The translations under genes and the position numbers were made by a program. From Microbacterium maritypicum (lineage in GTDB: Bacteria; Actinomycetota; Actinomycetes; Actinomycetales; Microbacteriaceae), in contig NZ_CP168030.1 in NCBI RefSeq assembly GCF_041529975.1, forward strand, positions 868,001 through 932,000: a DNA stretch of 64,000 bases, in the 5' to 3' direction. The notes under the pieces were generated by a model, which saw only the letters and a program-made list of their open reading frames with translations, ran no database searches and had not been told where the DNA came from. Each line of letters starts with the position of its first letter. Position 1 is the first letter of the stretch. Shown in pieces: positions 46,184 through 54,537 of the stretch.

Positions 46184-47992
46184 GTGGAAGATTCTCGCGG
46201 TGATGCCGAACTCCTCCGTGCGCTTCGGGACGGTGATCAGGCAGCGTATGCCGTGCTGTGGGAGCGACACATCGGCGCTGCACTCCGCTACGCGCACCGG
46301 CTGTTCCCTTCGCGGTCGGAGGATCTCGCCTCCGAGGCGCTGCTCGCCATCTACCAGCAGGTGACGACCTCGGACGCGGGGCCCGAGTTCGCGTTCCGGT
46401 CGTATCTCAAGGCGGTGATCCGCAACACGGCGATCCGGTGGCGCAAGGATGCCGACCACATCGACGACACCGTCGAGCCCGATCGGGCCGACTTCCGCGA
46501 TGCGCTCAGCCTGGTCGAGCGGGAGACGAACGCCCAGCAGTTCCTCGGGGCGTTTCAAGAGCTCCCGGAACGCTGGCAACGCGTGCTGTGGCTGACCGAG
46601 GTCGCTGACGTCCCCCGCCCGGAGGTCGCGCGCGAGCTCGGCATCAAGCCCAACGCCGTATCCGCCCTGCAACGACGAGCCCGTTCCGGGCTCAAGATGC
46701 ACTGGCTCACGTCGCAGGTGCCTCTCGCGCTGCGCGACGACGAGGCTCATGTCGCTCGCCTGCTCCCGCGACACCTCACCGAGCCGCTCGACGAGGTCGT
46801 GGCGCAGGAAGTGGCCGGGCATGTGCCCTCATGTGACGTGTGCGGCGACCTGTTCGTCACCCTTCGCAGTGATGCCCAGCGCCTGCACGGCGTCACCCTC
46901 TCCGCCGTCGGATTCGGCGCACTGGGAGTCATCCTGCCGTCCACCGGAGCTTTCGCTCCCGGCACCGCGGTGGCGGCCGCGGTCATCGCCACCGGAGCAG
47001 GAGCGGGTCTTGCGAGTCTTCTGGCGGGCGGCCTCGGCGTACTCACCGCCGGAACCCTGATACTCGGTTCGCTGCTGCTCCCCGGAGCCACGCCGGCCGT
47101 ATCCGCGCCCTCCGCGGAGGGCGACAAGCCGTGGAGTGCGGCGCCGTCCGTCCCTCACGTCGGAGCGCCGGCCCCCGTCGTCGGAGCGCCCGACGGGACG
47201 GTGGCCACCCCCGCGCCGTCCGCGCCCCCGTCCCCTCCGCGAACCGGACGCTGGAACTCGGACCCGTCGATCGACTCCATCGACCTCGTCGACGACCCGA
47301 ATGCCCCCGGACCGCGCAACCCCACGAGGCCGGGAACGGCGCCGGGGACGACGCCGGATCCGGGGGAGAATCCGGGCTCGTCCCTCGGCCCGGGGGTCAC
47401 CAGCCCTGCGGCATCCTCCGGCTACCTCGCTCCGGTGGTGGCGGGCACCGCCACGCCAGGGTCGGCTGTCGCGATCGAAGTCGACGGTGCGCGGTACACG
47501 CCGGTCGTCGCCGCCGACGGTGCGTGGTCCTTCGACCCGCGCGCTCTGGAGCTCCCCGCCGGCACGTACGACTATCGCGCCTGGGCGTTCGATGCCACCG
47601 GGCAGTCTCCGGCCACGACGGGCACCTTCACCATCGAGCCCATCGTCGTCGAGGGTTTCGAGAACATCGTCGGCACGGAAGACATGCTGGTCGATGAGGC
47701 GAGCACCACAGGCTTGGTGATAGCCGTCACGGGGCCGGCGAACGGAACGATCTACGTGACCACCATGCAGGGGCACTCGGCGATCATCCCTCTCGACGAC
47801 ACCGGGTATGCGCTCAAGCGATTGCGGATGAACTCCCGCGGTTGGTACTGGTTCACCTTCCGAGCGATGGACTCCGACGGCTACCTGGGGTCGATGGTGG
47901 AACACCCTCTCGACGTCTACGATCCCGACATCATCTTCGACCCCTGGGGGCCGGGGCCGGAGGAGATGACGTTCGAGCTCGTCGACCCCTGA
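46184..47992 (+). CDS. ECF sigma factor fused to zinc-binding, transmembrane and extracellular Ig-like regions
   Basis: Protein of 602 aa. Residues 1-178 are an ECF sigma factor: sigma2 with LRYAHRLFPSRSEDLASEAL and SYLKAVIRNTAIRWRKD, sigma4 with LPERWQRVLWLTEV followed by RPEVARELGIKPNAVSALQR. His213, Cys217 and Cys220 form HxxxCxxC, the zinc anti-sigma signature. Residues about 238-300 are two hydrophobic segments. A Pro-rich linker (about 305-410) leads to an Ig-like domain (about 412-480) and a C-terminal beta domain with aromatic and acidic residues. With the N-terminus inside, the tail after an odd number of spans would be outside. GGAGAGGG precedes the GTG. Release by proteolysis or conformational signalling is inferred. 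Confidence 0.88.
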   Translation: MEDSRGDAELLRALRDGDQAAYAVLWERHIGAALRYAHRLFPSRSEDLASEALLAIYQQVTTSDAGPEFAFRSYLKAVIRNTAIRWRKDADHIDDTVEPDRADFRDALSLVERETNAQQFLGAFQELPERWQRVLWLTEVADVPRPEVARELGIKPNAVSALQRRARSGLKMHWLTSQVPLALRDDEAHVARLLPRHLTEPLDEVVAQEVAGHVPSCDVCGDLFVTLRSDAQRLHGVTLSAVGFGALGVILPSTGAFAPGTAVAAAVIATGAGAGLASLLAGGLGVLTAGTLILGSLLLPGATPAVSAPSAEGDKPWSAAPSVPHVGAPAPVVGAPDGTVATPAPSAPPSPPRTGRWNSDPSIDSIDLVDDPNAPGPRNPTRPGTAPGTTPDPGENPGSSLGPGVTSPAASSGYLAPVVAGTATPGSAVAIEVDGARYTPVVAADGAWSFDPRALELPAGTYDYRAWAFDATGQSPATTGTFTIEPIVVEGFENIVGTEDMLVDEASTTGLVIAVTGPANGTIYVTTMQGHSAIIPLDDTGYALKRLRMNSRGWYWFTFRAMDSDGYLGSMVEHPLDVYDPDIIFDPWGPGPEEMTFELVDP

Positions 47993-48013
47993 CGGCGCTC
48001 CGGGCGGCTGCTG

Positions 48014-48547
48014 TCACCCGTCCGTCGGGACGACCGGTCCGCTGCCGGTGAGCGCGTACCGGCTGCCATCCGAGCGGCGTTCCACGAGCTGGTAGTCCAC
48101 GAGATAACGGCGGAGCACGGCGACATCTTCCGAATACGGCAAAAGCCTGCTGTTCGCCTCGCGTTCGGTGACGACCTCTCCTTCGGAGAACACAGCGCGG
48201 GCGACCCAGGCGAGGAGCTCCCCGCGCTCGTGGAGGTTCGCCGGGTACTGGCGGATGCGCTTTCCGTCGGTGAACCGTTCGATCCCCTCGCGCCGGGGAA
48301 CGGTGGCCGACGCCAGAATCTCTCGGAACACGTCGGGCGCGAGCGCCTGGGTCTCCGCGTCGACGAGCCCGCTCTGCGTGACCGCCTCCGTCACCCGTCG
48401 GCGTCGGGAGGGCGAGAGACCTTCCGTGGCCGACGCGAGACTGCTGCCCAGCATCACCTCGGCGGCGACCCGGCGCGTCTCCGGGTTCGCGAGAATCGCG
48501 ATCAGCGGTCGCCAGCCGTTCGAGTCTTCCATCGCACCATCTTTCAT
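48014..48547 (-). CDS. DUF2087-domain protein
   Basis: Protein of 177 aa. The N-terminal part is helical and may be HTH-like (RRVTEAVTQSGLVDAETQAL). Residues about 90-170 match DUF2087: RFTDGKRIRQYPANLHERGE, then RYLVDYQLVERRSDGSRYAL. This domain is often fused to HTH regulators and its function is unknown. An ATG five codons in (48532) is an equally good start. Divergent from the symporter gene. Confidence 0.8.
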   Translation of the reverse strand: MKDGAMEDSNGWRPLIAILANPETRRVAAEVMLGSSLASATEGLSPSRRRRVTEAVTQSGLVDAETQALAPDVFREILASATVPRREGIERFTDGKRIRQYPANLHERGELLAWVARAVFSEGEVVTEREANSRLLPYSEDVAVLRRYLVDYQLVERRSDGSRYALTGSGPVVPTDG

Positions 48548-48669
48548 CCGCAGCGCCGCCTCGTGCTCCCGCTGCGAGCCGTGGGAACCTCCTGCAGGCT
48601 ACTTCGTGTGATCATCTCAGCGCGATATACGGGTGACACCGAGACCCTCCATCCGCCACACTGAGTCCC

Positions 48670-49569
48670 ATGGGATCAGCGTTGACCACCATCGGATTAC
48701 CCGTCGCCCTCGGCATCATCATGCTGGGTCTCGGCCTCAGCCTCACTCTCGCCGACTTCGCGAGAGTCCTGAAGCAGCCGAAGGCGGTGATCATCGCGCT
48801 GCTCTGTCAGCTCGTCGTGCTGCCGGCGATCTGCTTCGGACTCGTGCTGGCGTTCCAGCTCCCGCCGATCCTGGCCGTCGGCATGATGATGCTGGCCGCA
48901 TCGCCCGGCGGTACCACCGCGAACCTTTACAGCCATCTGTTCCGCGGAGACATCGCGCTGAACATCTCGCTCACCGCGGTGAACTCGGTCATCGCGGTGA
49001 TCACACTGCCGATCATCACCAACTTCGCCATCGCCTACTTCCAACCGTTCGACGATCGGCTCGGACTGCAGTGGTCGAAGGCGCTCGAGGTGTTCGCGAT
49101 CGTGCTGCTGCCGGTGGCCCTGGGCATGCTCGTGCGCCGCTTCTGGCCGACGTTCGCCACGGGCATGGACAAGCCGGTGCGCATCGCCTCGGTGATCATC
49201 CTGATCGTCGTGATCGCGGGCGCGGTGGCCTCGAACTGGACACTGCTGGTGGCCAACTTCACGCAGCTCGCCCTCATCACGGTGTTGTTCTGTCTGATCA
49301 GCCTCACCATCGGGTTCCTGGTCCCCCGGATGCTGCGGGTGGGGAAGCGGCAGGCGATCGCCACGTCGTTCGAGATCGGCATCCACAACGCGACGCTGGC
49401 GATCGTGATCGCGCAGTCCGTGCTCGGCTCTGTGGAGCTGAGCCTCCCCGCCGCCGTCTACGGAGTGCTGATGTTCTTCATCGCGTTCGGGTTCGGCTTC
49501 CTCATCCGGGATCGCTCATCCGAAGGTGCCGAGGGCATTGCGGCGCCCTCGGGTGCCTCCCGTTCATAG
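48670..49569 (+). CDS. Bile acid:sodium symporter (BASS) family transporter
   Basis: Membrane transporter of 299 aa with nine to ten helices. Family signatures: LGLSLTLADFARVLKQPKA, MMMLAASPGGTTANLYSHL with the sodium-site region, and FEIGIHNATLAIVIAQ. Prokaryotic BASS proteins move bile acids, pantothenate, pyruvate-like acids or other anions, so the substrate is open. No SD; CACACT ends 7 nt before the ATG. Confidence 0.9.
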   Translation: MGSALTTIGLPVALGIIMLGLGLSLTLADFARVLKQPKAVIIALLCQLVVLPAICFGLVLAFQLPPILAVGMMMLAASPGGTTANLYSHLFRGDIALNISLTAVNSVIAVITLPIITNFAIAYFQPFDDRLGLQWSKALEVFAIVLLPVALGMLVRRFWPTFATGMDKPVRIASVIILIVVIAGAVASNWTLLVANFTQLALITVLFCLISLTIGFLVPRMLRVGKRQAIATSFEIGIHNATLAIVIAQSVLGSVELSLPAAVYGVLMFFIAFGFGFLIRDRSSEGAEGIAAPSGASRS

Positions 49570-49572
49570 ACT
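49567..49572 (+). promoter_or_regulatory. -10 element TAGACT of FBP-domain gene
   Basis: TAGACT overlaps the stop codon of the symporter gene and ends 6 nt before the ATG at 49579. Confidence 0.45.
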
Positions 49573-49578
49573 GGAGCG

Positions 49579-50070
49579 ATGCGACCGCTCACAGAGGCCG
49601 ACGTCAGGGCATCGTTCGTCAATGCGGATGCCGATGAGCTGCGGACCATGGAGATGCCGCACGACTTCCTGCTCGTCGACTGGGACTACCTCGACTTCTT
49701 CGCCTGGCAGGATCCGAGCGCCAATCGACGCGGCTATGTGCTGGTCCCGCACGGCGATGGGGTTCTCGGCGTCGTCCTCCGTGCCACCGAGCCGGGGCGC
49801 GGACGCTCGGGTCTGTGCAACATCTGCCACACCATGCAGCCGGGCAATCAGATCGCACTCCTCTCCGCACGGCGCGCGGGAGAGGCGGGGCGACGAGGGG
49901 ACTCGTTCGGCACCTACATGTGTGCCGATCTGTCGTGCCACGAGAACGTGCGTCTGGCGCACCCGCTCGCGCCCAACGAGATCCGGACTCCCGGGCAGGT
50001 CGACTTCCGCCTCGACGGCACGCGGCGTCGGATGGAGAGCTTCGTCTCGCAGGTCTGGGAGCAGAACTGA
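49579..50070 (+). CDS. FBP-domain (treble-clef zinc finger) protein
   Basis: Protein of 163 aa with a C-terminal treble-clef-like zinc site: GLCNICHTMQPGN and, 35 residues on, YMCADLSCHENVR (CxxC...CxxxxC). This arrangement is found in the FBP domain of fibronectin-binding and EF-G-binding (FusB/FusC-like) proteins. A role at the ribosome is possible by analogy; resistance function is not shown. Confidence 0.85.
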   Translation: MRPLTEADVRASFVNADADELRTMEMPHDFLLVDWDYLDFFAWQDPSANRRGYVLVPHGDGVLGVVLRATEPGRGRSGLCNICHTMQPGNQIALLSARRAGEAGRRGDSFGTYMCADLSCHENVRLAHPLAPNEIRTPGQVDFRLDGTRRRMESFVSQVWEQN

Positions 50071-50115
50071 TCACGGTTACGCTGGACCACACGTCCTGTG
50101 CTCGAAGGAGAAGCC

Positions 50116-50916
50116 ATGAGTGATGCCATCCTGTTCGCCGTCGAAGAGGGAATGGCTCGGCTCACGCTGAACCGTCCTGCTCGCCTCAATGCGTTCAACG
50201 CCGACCTCGCCCACGCGTGGAGGGATGCGACGGCCGAGGCGACGTCGCGGTCCGACGTGCAGGCGATCCTGATCGATGCGGCAGGTCCGGCCTTCTGTGC
50301 CGGCGGCGATGTCATCGACATGGCCACGACGATGGGTGCATCCGGTGCGGAGATCACCGCGCTCGCCGAGGTAATCAACGCCGGTATCCGGTCGCTCACC
50401 GAGTCTGCGGTGCCCGTCGTCGCCGCCGCGCACGGCACCACGGCCGGCGGAGGCCTCGGCATCCTGCTCTCCAGCGATTACGCGGTCGTCGGGTCGCGTT
50501 CCAAGCTCGGCAGCCTGTACGCGAACATCGGCCTGACTCCCGACCTCTCGGTGTCGGCGCAGCTCGCCAGGGCGGTCGGCCAGCGTCGCGCGTTGCAGCT
50601 CGTGCTTCAGGACCGGCTGCTGTCGGCATCGGAGGCCGTGGAGTGGGGGCTCGTCGCCGAGTCGGTGGAAGGCGCCGACGGTGCCGCCGAGGCGGATGCC
50701 GTGCGTGCCCGCGGCGAGGAGATCGCGCGCTTCTGGCTCGCCGGCGCAGCCGACGCGTACGGACAGGCGAAGCGGCTCGTGCGCTCGCAGCCCGAACGCT
50801 CGTTCGTCGAGCAGCTGACGGAGGAGGCGCGCTCGATCGGCGCAGCGCTGGAGACTCCGGATGCGCAGGCGAGGGTCGCGGCCTTCGCTGCCGCCTCCGC
50901 GAGGAAGTCGGGCTGA
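50116..50916 (+). CDS. Enoyl-CoA hydratase/isomerase family protein
   Basis: Crotonase-fold enzyme of 266 aa. MARLTLNRPARLNAFNADL, then AGPAFCAGGDVIDMA (first oxyanion-hole loop) and AAHGTTAGGGLGILLSSDYA (second) are intact; the position of the hydratase Glu pair is SKLGSLYANIGLTPD, which has Ala/Asn where crotonase has one Glu, so isomerase or another CoA chemistry is possible. Start at 50116 chosen for GAAGGAG upstream. No pathway partners nearby. Confidence 0.9.
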   Translation: MSDAILFAVEEGMARLTLNRPARLNAFNADLAHAWRDATAEATSRSDVQAILIDAAGPAFCAGGDVIDMATTMGASGAEITALAEVINAGIRSLTESAVPVVAAAHGTTAGGGLGILLSSDYAVVGSRSKLGSLYANIGLTPDLSVSAQLARAVGQRRALQLVLQDRLLSASEAVEWGLVAESVEGADGAAEADAVRARGEEIARFWLAGAADAYGQAKRLVRSQPERSFVEQLTEEARSIGAALETPDAQARVAAFAAASARKSG

Positions 50917-51033
50917 CTTCTCCTACCCGCATCGGCGTCGGGTGACGACTTCTCCTCAGCACGGCGCTCGGCCCTCGCCTGCGGCGATGCGCGTGGCAGG
51001 ATGAAGGCATCGCCGCTCGACGAGAGGATCGCC

Positions 51034-52020
51034 ATGTCCCAGCCGGACATCACCACGCAGCCGCAGGGTGAGAAGAAGAATATGTCGCTGCTGATCAGAG
51101 GATCCCTCTGGATCGCCATCGGCGCACTGATCGCCGCGGCGCTCGTGTGCGTCATCTGGGTGCTCGTTGGGGATCAGGACGGGCTGATCGGAAGAGCCTT
51201 CCTCACGATCCTGCTCCTGGCGGCCTTCGCGGGGATCGCGATCCTCGAGGCCGGCCTCGCGCCGAATCGCCCCGACTGGTTGCAACTGGCCAGCATGGTG
51301 AGCTGGATCGTCGCGCTCCTCGTCGGAGCCGTCAAGATCTGGCTCCCCGAAGACGGCATGTTCTTCGGGGCCGAGCGCTTCTTCCAGCTGTTGCTCGTCA
51401 TCGGCATCCTGCAGCTCGCCCTCCTGCATGTGCGGCTGTTCACTCCCGCCGCTGAACGGCACGTCACGACCTTCACCCGTGTGATCTACATCGTCACGAT
51501 CACCTTCCTGGTCGGACTCGTCGGCATGCTCGTGTTCTTCCTCGCCTTCCCGAACACGTTCCACTACGGCGAGCTCTACTGGCGGATCGTCGTCGCGCTC
51601 ACGATCCTCGTCGCCGTCGGCACCACGCTCATCCCGCTGCTCAACGCGCTGTTCGCGCCGAAGAAGAAGGCGTCGCCCGCTCGTGGCGTCGCACCGGCGC
51701 CGTCGTGGCCGACCTACGCCGACGGCGTCACCCCGCTGCCGGCGCTGCCCGACTCGTCGCCCGACTGGAACGCCTACTACACCGGATATCCGACCCCGGC
51801 GCCGTCGCAGCAGCAGCTTGCCGCGCCCGCGTCGAGTTTCCCGGTCGCGCCGCAGCCCGTGCCCCCGCAGCCCGTGCCGCCGCAGTTCGCGCCGCCCGCC
51901 GCTCCGGGTGGACACCTCGTCCCTCCTGCGCCTGCCGGAGGCCAGGCGTCGGCCCCGCAGCAGGGCGAACCGCAGGCGTTCCCGCCGCCGCCGCCCGCGC
52001 CCCAGCACCCTGCACAGTGA
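51034..52020 (+). CDS. Membrane protein with proline-rich C-terminal tail
   Basis: Protein of 328 aa not matched to a named family. Seven or so hydrophobic segments between residues 18 and 205, then a KKK stop-transfer and a cytoplasmic tail of about 115 residues rich in Pro, Ala and Gln (repeats of PQPVPPQ). GAGAGG before ATG 51034 sets the start; an ATG at 51001 would add 11 residues. The last codons overlap the start of the next gene (GTGA). Confidence 0.85.
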   Translation: MSQPDITTQPQGEKKNMSLLIRGSLWIAIGALIAAALVCVIWVLVGDQDGLIGRAFLTILLLAAFAGIAILEAGLAPNRPDWLQLASMVSWIVALLVGAVKIWLPEDGMFFGAERFFQLLLVIGILQLALLHVRLFTPAAERHVTTFTRVIYIVTITFLVGLVGMLVFFLAFPNTFHYGELYWRIVVALTILVAVGTTLIPLLNALFAPKKKASPARGVAPAPSWPTYADGVTPLPALPDSSPDWNAYYTGYPTPAPSQQQLAAPASSFPVAPQPVPPQPVPPQFAPPAAPGGHLVPPAPAGGQASAPQQGEPQAFPPPPPAPQHPAQ

Positions 52021-52811
52021 CGCTCGAACTCGAGCTCGGCGAACTCGCGACCGAGATCGCCCGGGAAGCAGGGGCGCTCGCCCGAGCCCGTCGGCGTGAC
52101 GGGGTGCGTCTCGCCGCCACCAAGACGACCCTCGCCGACATCGTGACGGACGCCGACCGCGAGGTCGAGGCGCTCATCCGAGAGCGTCTGCGCGCCGCCC
52201 GTCCCGACGACGGCTTCCTCGGCGAAGAGTCGGGGGCTGAGCCGGGTGCGAGCGGGATCACGTGGGTCGTCGATCCGATCGACGGCACGGTGAACTACGC
52301 CTACGGCATCCCGGCGTACAACGTCAGCATCGCCGCGGTGCAGGGCGAACCCGACCCGGAGACCTGGGTGGCACTCGCCGCAGCTGTCAACGCGCCCGCG
52401 CTCGGGGAGATCTTCACGGCGGCCCGTGGCCACGGAGCATGGTTGGAGGGAAGCCGCCTCGCGGTGACCGAGGAGACTCCGGCTGGTGCACTCTTGGGCA
52501 CCGGGTTCGGCTACGACCCTGCGACCCACGAGGGCGATCTCGCCACGGTGGCGCGCGTCATGCCGATGGCGCGCGATCTTCGACGCATGGGTGCTGCGGC
52601 GCTCGACCTCGCCTACGTCGCGGCCGGTCGGCTCGACGGGTACTTCGAGCGGGGGCTCCGCCCGTGGGACCACGCCGCCGGGGCACTTCTGATCACGGAG
52701 GCGGGGGGCTGCGTGTCCCGCGTCGACGTCGAGTCGACGCGGCCGATGCTGGTGGCCGGAGGTCGCGACGTGCACGCCCGACTGCTCGACATCCTCGACC
52801 CGAAACACTGA
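52017..52811 (+). CDS. Inositol-monophosphatase family phosphatase
   Basis: Mg2+-dependent sugar-phosphate phosphatase of 264 aa. Metal-site motifs are complete: LADIVTDADREVE, FLGEESG, WVVDPIDGTVNYAYG and, near the C-terminus, RPWDHAAGALLITEAGG. Substrates in this family include inositol phosphate, histidinol phosphate, PAP and fructose bisphosphate. The GTG start overlaps the stop of the membrane protein, which suggests coupled expression. Confidence 0.93.
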   Translation: MTLELELGELATEIAREAGALARARRRDGVRLAATKTTLADIVTDADREVEALIRERLRAARPDDGFLGEESGAEPGASGITWVVDPIDGTVNYAYGIPAYNVSIAAVQGEPDPETWVALAAAVNAPALGEIFTAARGHGAWLEGSRLAVTEETPAGALLGTGFGYDPATHEGDLATVARVMPMARDLRRMGAAALDLAYVAAGRLDGYFERGLRPWDHAAGALLITEAGGCVSRVDVESTRPMLVAGGRDVHARLLDILDPKH

Positions 52812-52861
52812 CCGATTCATGGCATTCCCAGGCTGATCAGGGTATGGTTTACCCGATCGTT

Positions 52862-52886
52862 ACTTTCGCCACCCGAAGGTGAAAGT
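52862..52886 (+). other. Leader hairpin before M23 peptidase gene
   Basis: ACTTTCGCC (52862-52870) pairs with GGTGAAAGT (52878-52886), 9 bp with one G-T wobble and a 7-nt loop, in the 120-nt gap before the TTG start. TATGGT (52843-52848) upstream may be the -10. No known riboswitch consensus is recognised. Confidence 0.4.
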
Positions 52887-52931
52887 CTGAGTTTGCGCCC
52901 CCGAGCATGACGCACGACCGAGAGAAACGCT

Positions 52932-54185
52932 TTGCCCTTCGAGAATTCCCAGGCTGCCTCTGCGCCCACGCGCCGGTCCAGCCGACTCCGCACTGAGGCC
53001 CCCGAAGCCTCCGCGGCGGGAACGACGGCACCCGACTCCGCGGCAGAAGCCGCAGCCATCGCCCTCGCCGTCGTCGCTCCGCTTTCCCGCCGTGCTGCAC
53101 GCCAGCGACAGACCACCGATGACACCGTGGTCGAACCGCCCTTCATCGCCCCGACGCCCGAGCCGATCATCGCGGATGTGCCCGCCTCGCCGGTTGCGGT
53201 CGACAAGGTGGAGCAGATCATCGAGATCGCCACCGGCGACGAGGCCCACGCTGCGGCCGAGCCGGAGCCGGCGACCGACCTGCCCCTCGAAGACGATGCC
53301 GACGCCTTCGAGCGTGCGTCCCGCGCTTTCCGCACGGGCTCGATCCCGACGGTCGACTCCGCCGCCGCCGCGTTCACCGCGCGGAAGTCGCCGGCTGCGG
53401 ACTCTGCGCAGCCCGACGCGCCCGCCCACGTCGTCGCGCGCCGCCCGCGTAGCTTCCGCAAGGTCGTGGCCGTCGGCGCCAGCGTCGGCGTGATGAGCCT
53501 CGCAGGGCTCCTCGCCGTCTCCATGACTCTTCCCGCCGAGGCCGTCGCCGCGGTTCAGGGAACCTCGGTCGCCGCCACTTCGCTGGTCTCGGCTGCTGCC
53601 GCCGACGCGAAGGGAGCGGCCGACGACGAGATCCAGGCCTTCGTCGCACCCTCGGGCGTCGAGAACGAGACGCTTGCGCGGTCCGACGACTTCAGCACCG
53701 TCTCGCTGGTCCAGGTCGCCGCCGAGCAGGGCATCAACTACTCGGGTGAGATCTTCACGAACGACCCCGACGCGGCCATCCAGTGGCCCTTCCTGGTCGG
53801 CGTCGGCATGAGCTACGGGTACGGCATGCGCAGTGGCCGTCTGCACGAGGGCATCGACTTCGTTCCCGGCGACGGCGCCCCGGTTCAGGCGATCGCCGAC
53901 GGCACCGTCCGCATCGCGACCGAGCAGGGCGGCGCTTACGGCGTGACCGTCTACATCGATCACGTCATCGACGGTTCGGTCATCACGAGCCACTACTCGC
54001 ACATGCAGTACGGTTCGCTGCAGGTCAAGGCCGGCGAGACCGTCAAGGTCGGCACGGTCGTCGGCAAGACCGGAAACACGGGCCGTTCCTACGGCGCGCA
54101 CATGCACTTCGAGCTCATCGTCAACGGGTCGACCATCGATCCGATGCCGTGGCTCAAGGAGAACGCCGGGCGGACGTCGTACTGA
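52932..54185 (+). CDS. M23-family peptidoglycan endopeptidase
   Basis: Membrane-anchored cell-wall hydrolase of 417 aa. A long cytoplasmic, Ala/Glu/Asp-rich N-terminus (to about 172), one TM segment (about 178-200), a short linker, and the LytM/M23 domain from about 300: YGMRSGRLHEGIDF with zinc ligands His and Asp, THYSHMQYG-like SHYSHMQYG, and HMHFELIVNG (HxH). TTG start, preceded by GAGAGAAA. The long cytoplasmic part is unusual for a murein hydrolase and may allow control from inside the cell. Confidence 0.92.
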   Translation: MPFENSQAASAPTRRSSRLRTEAPEASAAGTTAPDSAAEAAAIALAVVAPLSRRAARQRQTTDDTVVEPPFIAPTPEPIIADVPASPVAVDKVEQIIEIATGDEAHAAAEPEPATDLPLEDDADAFERASRAFRTGSIPTVDSAAAAFTARKSPAADSAQPDAPAHVVARRPRSFRKVVAVGASVGVMSLAGLLAVSMTLPAEAVAAVQGTSVAATSLVSAAAADAKGAADDEIQAFVAPSGVENETLARSDDFSTVSLVQVAAEQGINYSGEIFTNDPDAAIQWPFLVGVGMSYGYGMRSGRLHEGIDFVPGDGAPVQAIADGTVRIATEQGGAYGVTVYIDHVIDGSVITSHYSHMQYGSLQVKAGETVKVGTVVGKTGNTGRSYGAHMHFELIVNGSTIDPMPWLKENAGRTSY

Positions 54186-54217
54186 CCGGCCCGGATTTCA
54201 TGAGGACGCCACAGTAA

Positions 54218-54226
54218 TGGTATTCT
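54218..54226 (+). promoter_or_regulatory. Extended -10 (TGGTATTCT) for tRNA-Thr/tRNA-Met
   Basis: TGG plus TATTCT lies 29 nt before tRNA-Thr. The -35 is weak, as allowed with an extended -10. Confidence 0.55.
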
Positions 54227-54254
54227 CGTACGGTTGCCCCGCGAGGGGCAGCAC

Positions 54255-54326
54255 GCCCCGATAGCTCAGTGGCAGAGCACTTCCATGGTAAGGAAGGGGT
54301 CGTCAGTTCAATCCTGACTCGGGGCT
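54255..54326 (+). tRNA. tRNA-Thr (anticodon GGT)
   Basis: 72-nt cloverleaf: acceptor GCCCCGA/TCGGGGC, anticodon stem CTTCC/GGAAG around loop ATGGTAA, T-arm GTCAGTTCAATCCTGAC. CCA not encoded. Confidence 0.95.
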
Positions 54327-54360
54327 CGCAGCATTCTTCTCACGCGGACGGATGCCTCGC

Positions 54361-54434
54361 GGCAGGGTAGCTCAGCTGGTTAGAGCGCACGACTCATAAT
54401 CGTGAGGTCGCGGGTTCAAGCCCCGCTCCTGCTA
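54361..54434 (+). tRNA. tRNA-Met (anticodon CAT, elongator)
   Basis: 74-nt cloverleaf: acceptor GGCAGGG/TCCTGCT, anticodon stem CACGA/TCGTG around loop CTCATAA, T-arm GCGGGTTCAAGCCCCGC. The anticodon stem lacks the three G-C pairs of initiator tRNA, so it is the elongator. It shares a transcript with tRNA-Thr. CCA not encoded. Confidence 0.93.
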
Positions 54435-54440
54435 CAGATG

Positions 54441-54466
54441 AAAACCCCCGGTCATCCGGGGGTTTT
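54441..54466 (+). terminator. tRNA operon terminator
   Basis: AAAACCCCCGG / CCGGGGGTTTT with TCAT loop, ending in TTTT; the only terminator here with a clear U-run. Confidence 0.92.
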
Positions 54467-54537
54467 GTCGTTTCCTGAACGGGCGCGGTATAGCCGATGA
54501 TGTGGCCCGGCGCCGCGAGAGAGCAGGCGTGCGCGTG

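Noticed and set aside
50917..51000. Repeated GACTTCTCCT near the end of the enoyl-CoA hydratase gene
   Set aside because: Two 10-bp copies about 35 bp apart are too short to separate from chance and lie outside any clear promoter.
52812..52931. Possible c-di-AMP (ydaO) riboswitch before the M23 peptidase gene
   Set aside because: These riboswitches often precede actinobacterial wall hydrolases, but the conserved core blocks are not visible and only a 9-bp hairpin is seen.
54361..54434. Initiator tRNA-Met
   Set aside because: The anticodon stem is CACGA/TCGTG, without the three consecutive G-C pairs of initiators, so elongator Met is the better call.
54361..54537. Genomic island integrated at tRNA-Met
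   Set aside because: The tRNA 3' end is followed directly by a normal terminator, no repeated 3' fragment of the tRNA was noticed at the far end of the operon, and no integrase is present. Kept only as a remark in the operon finding.
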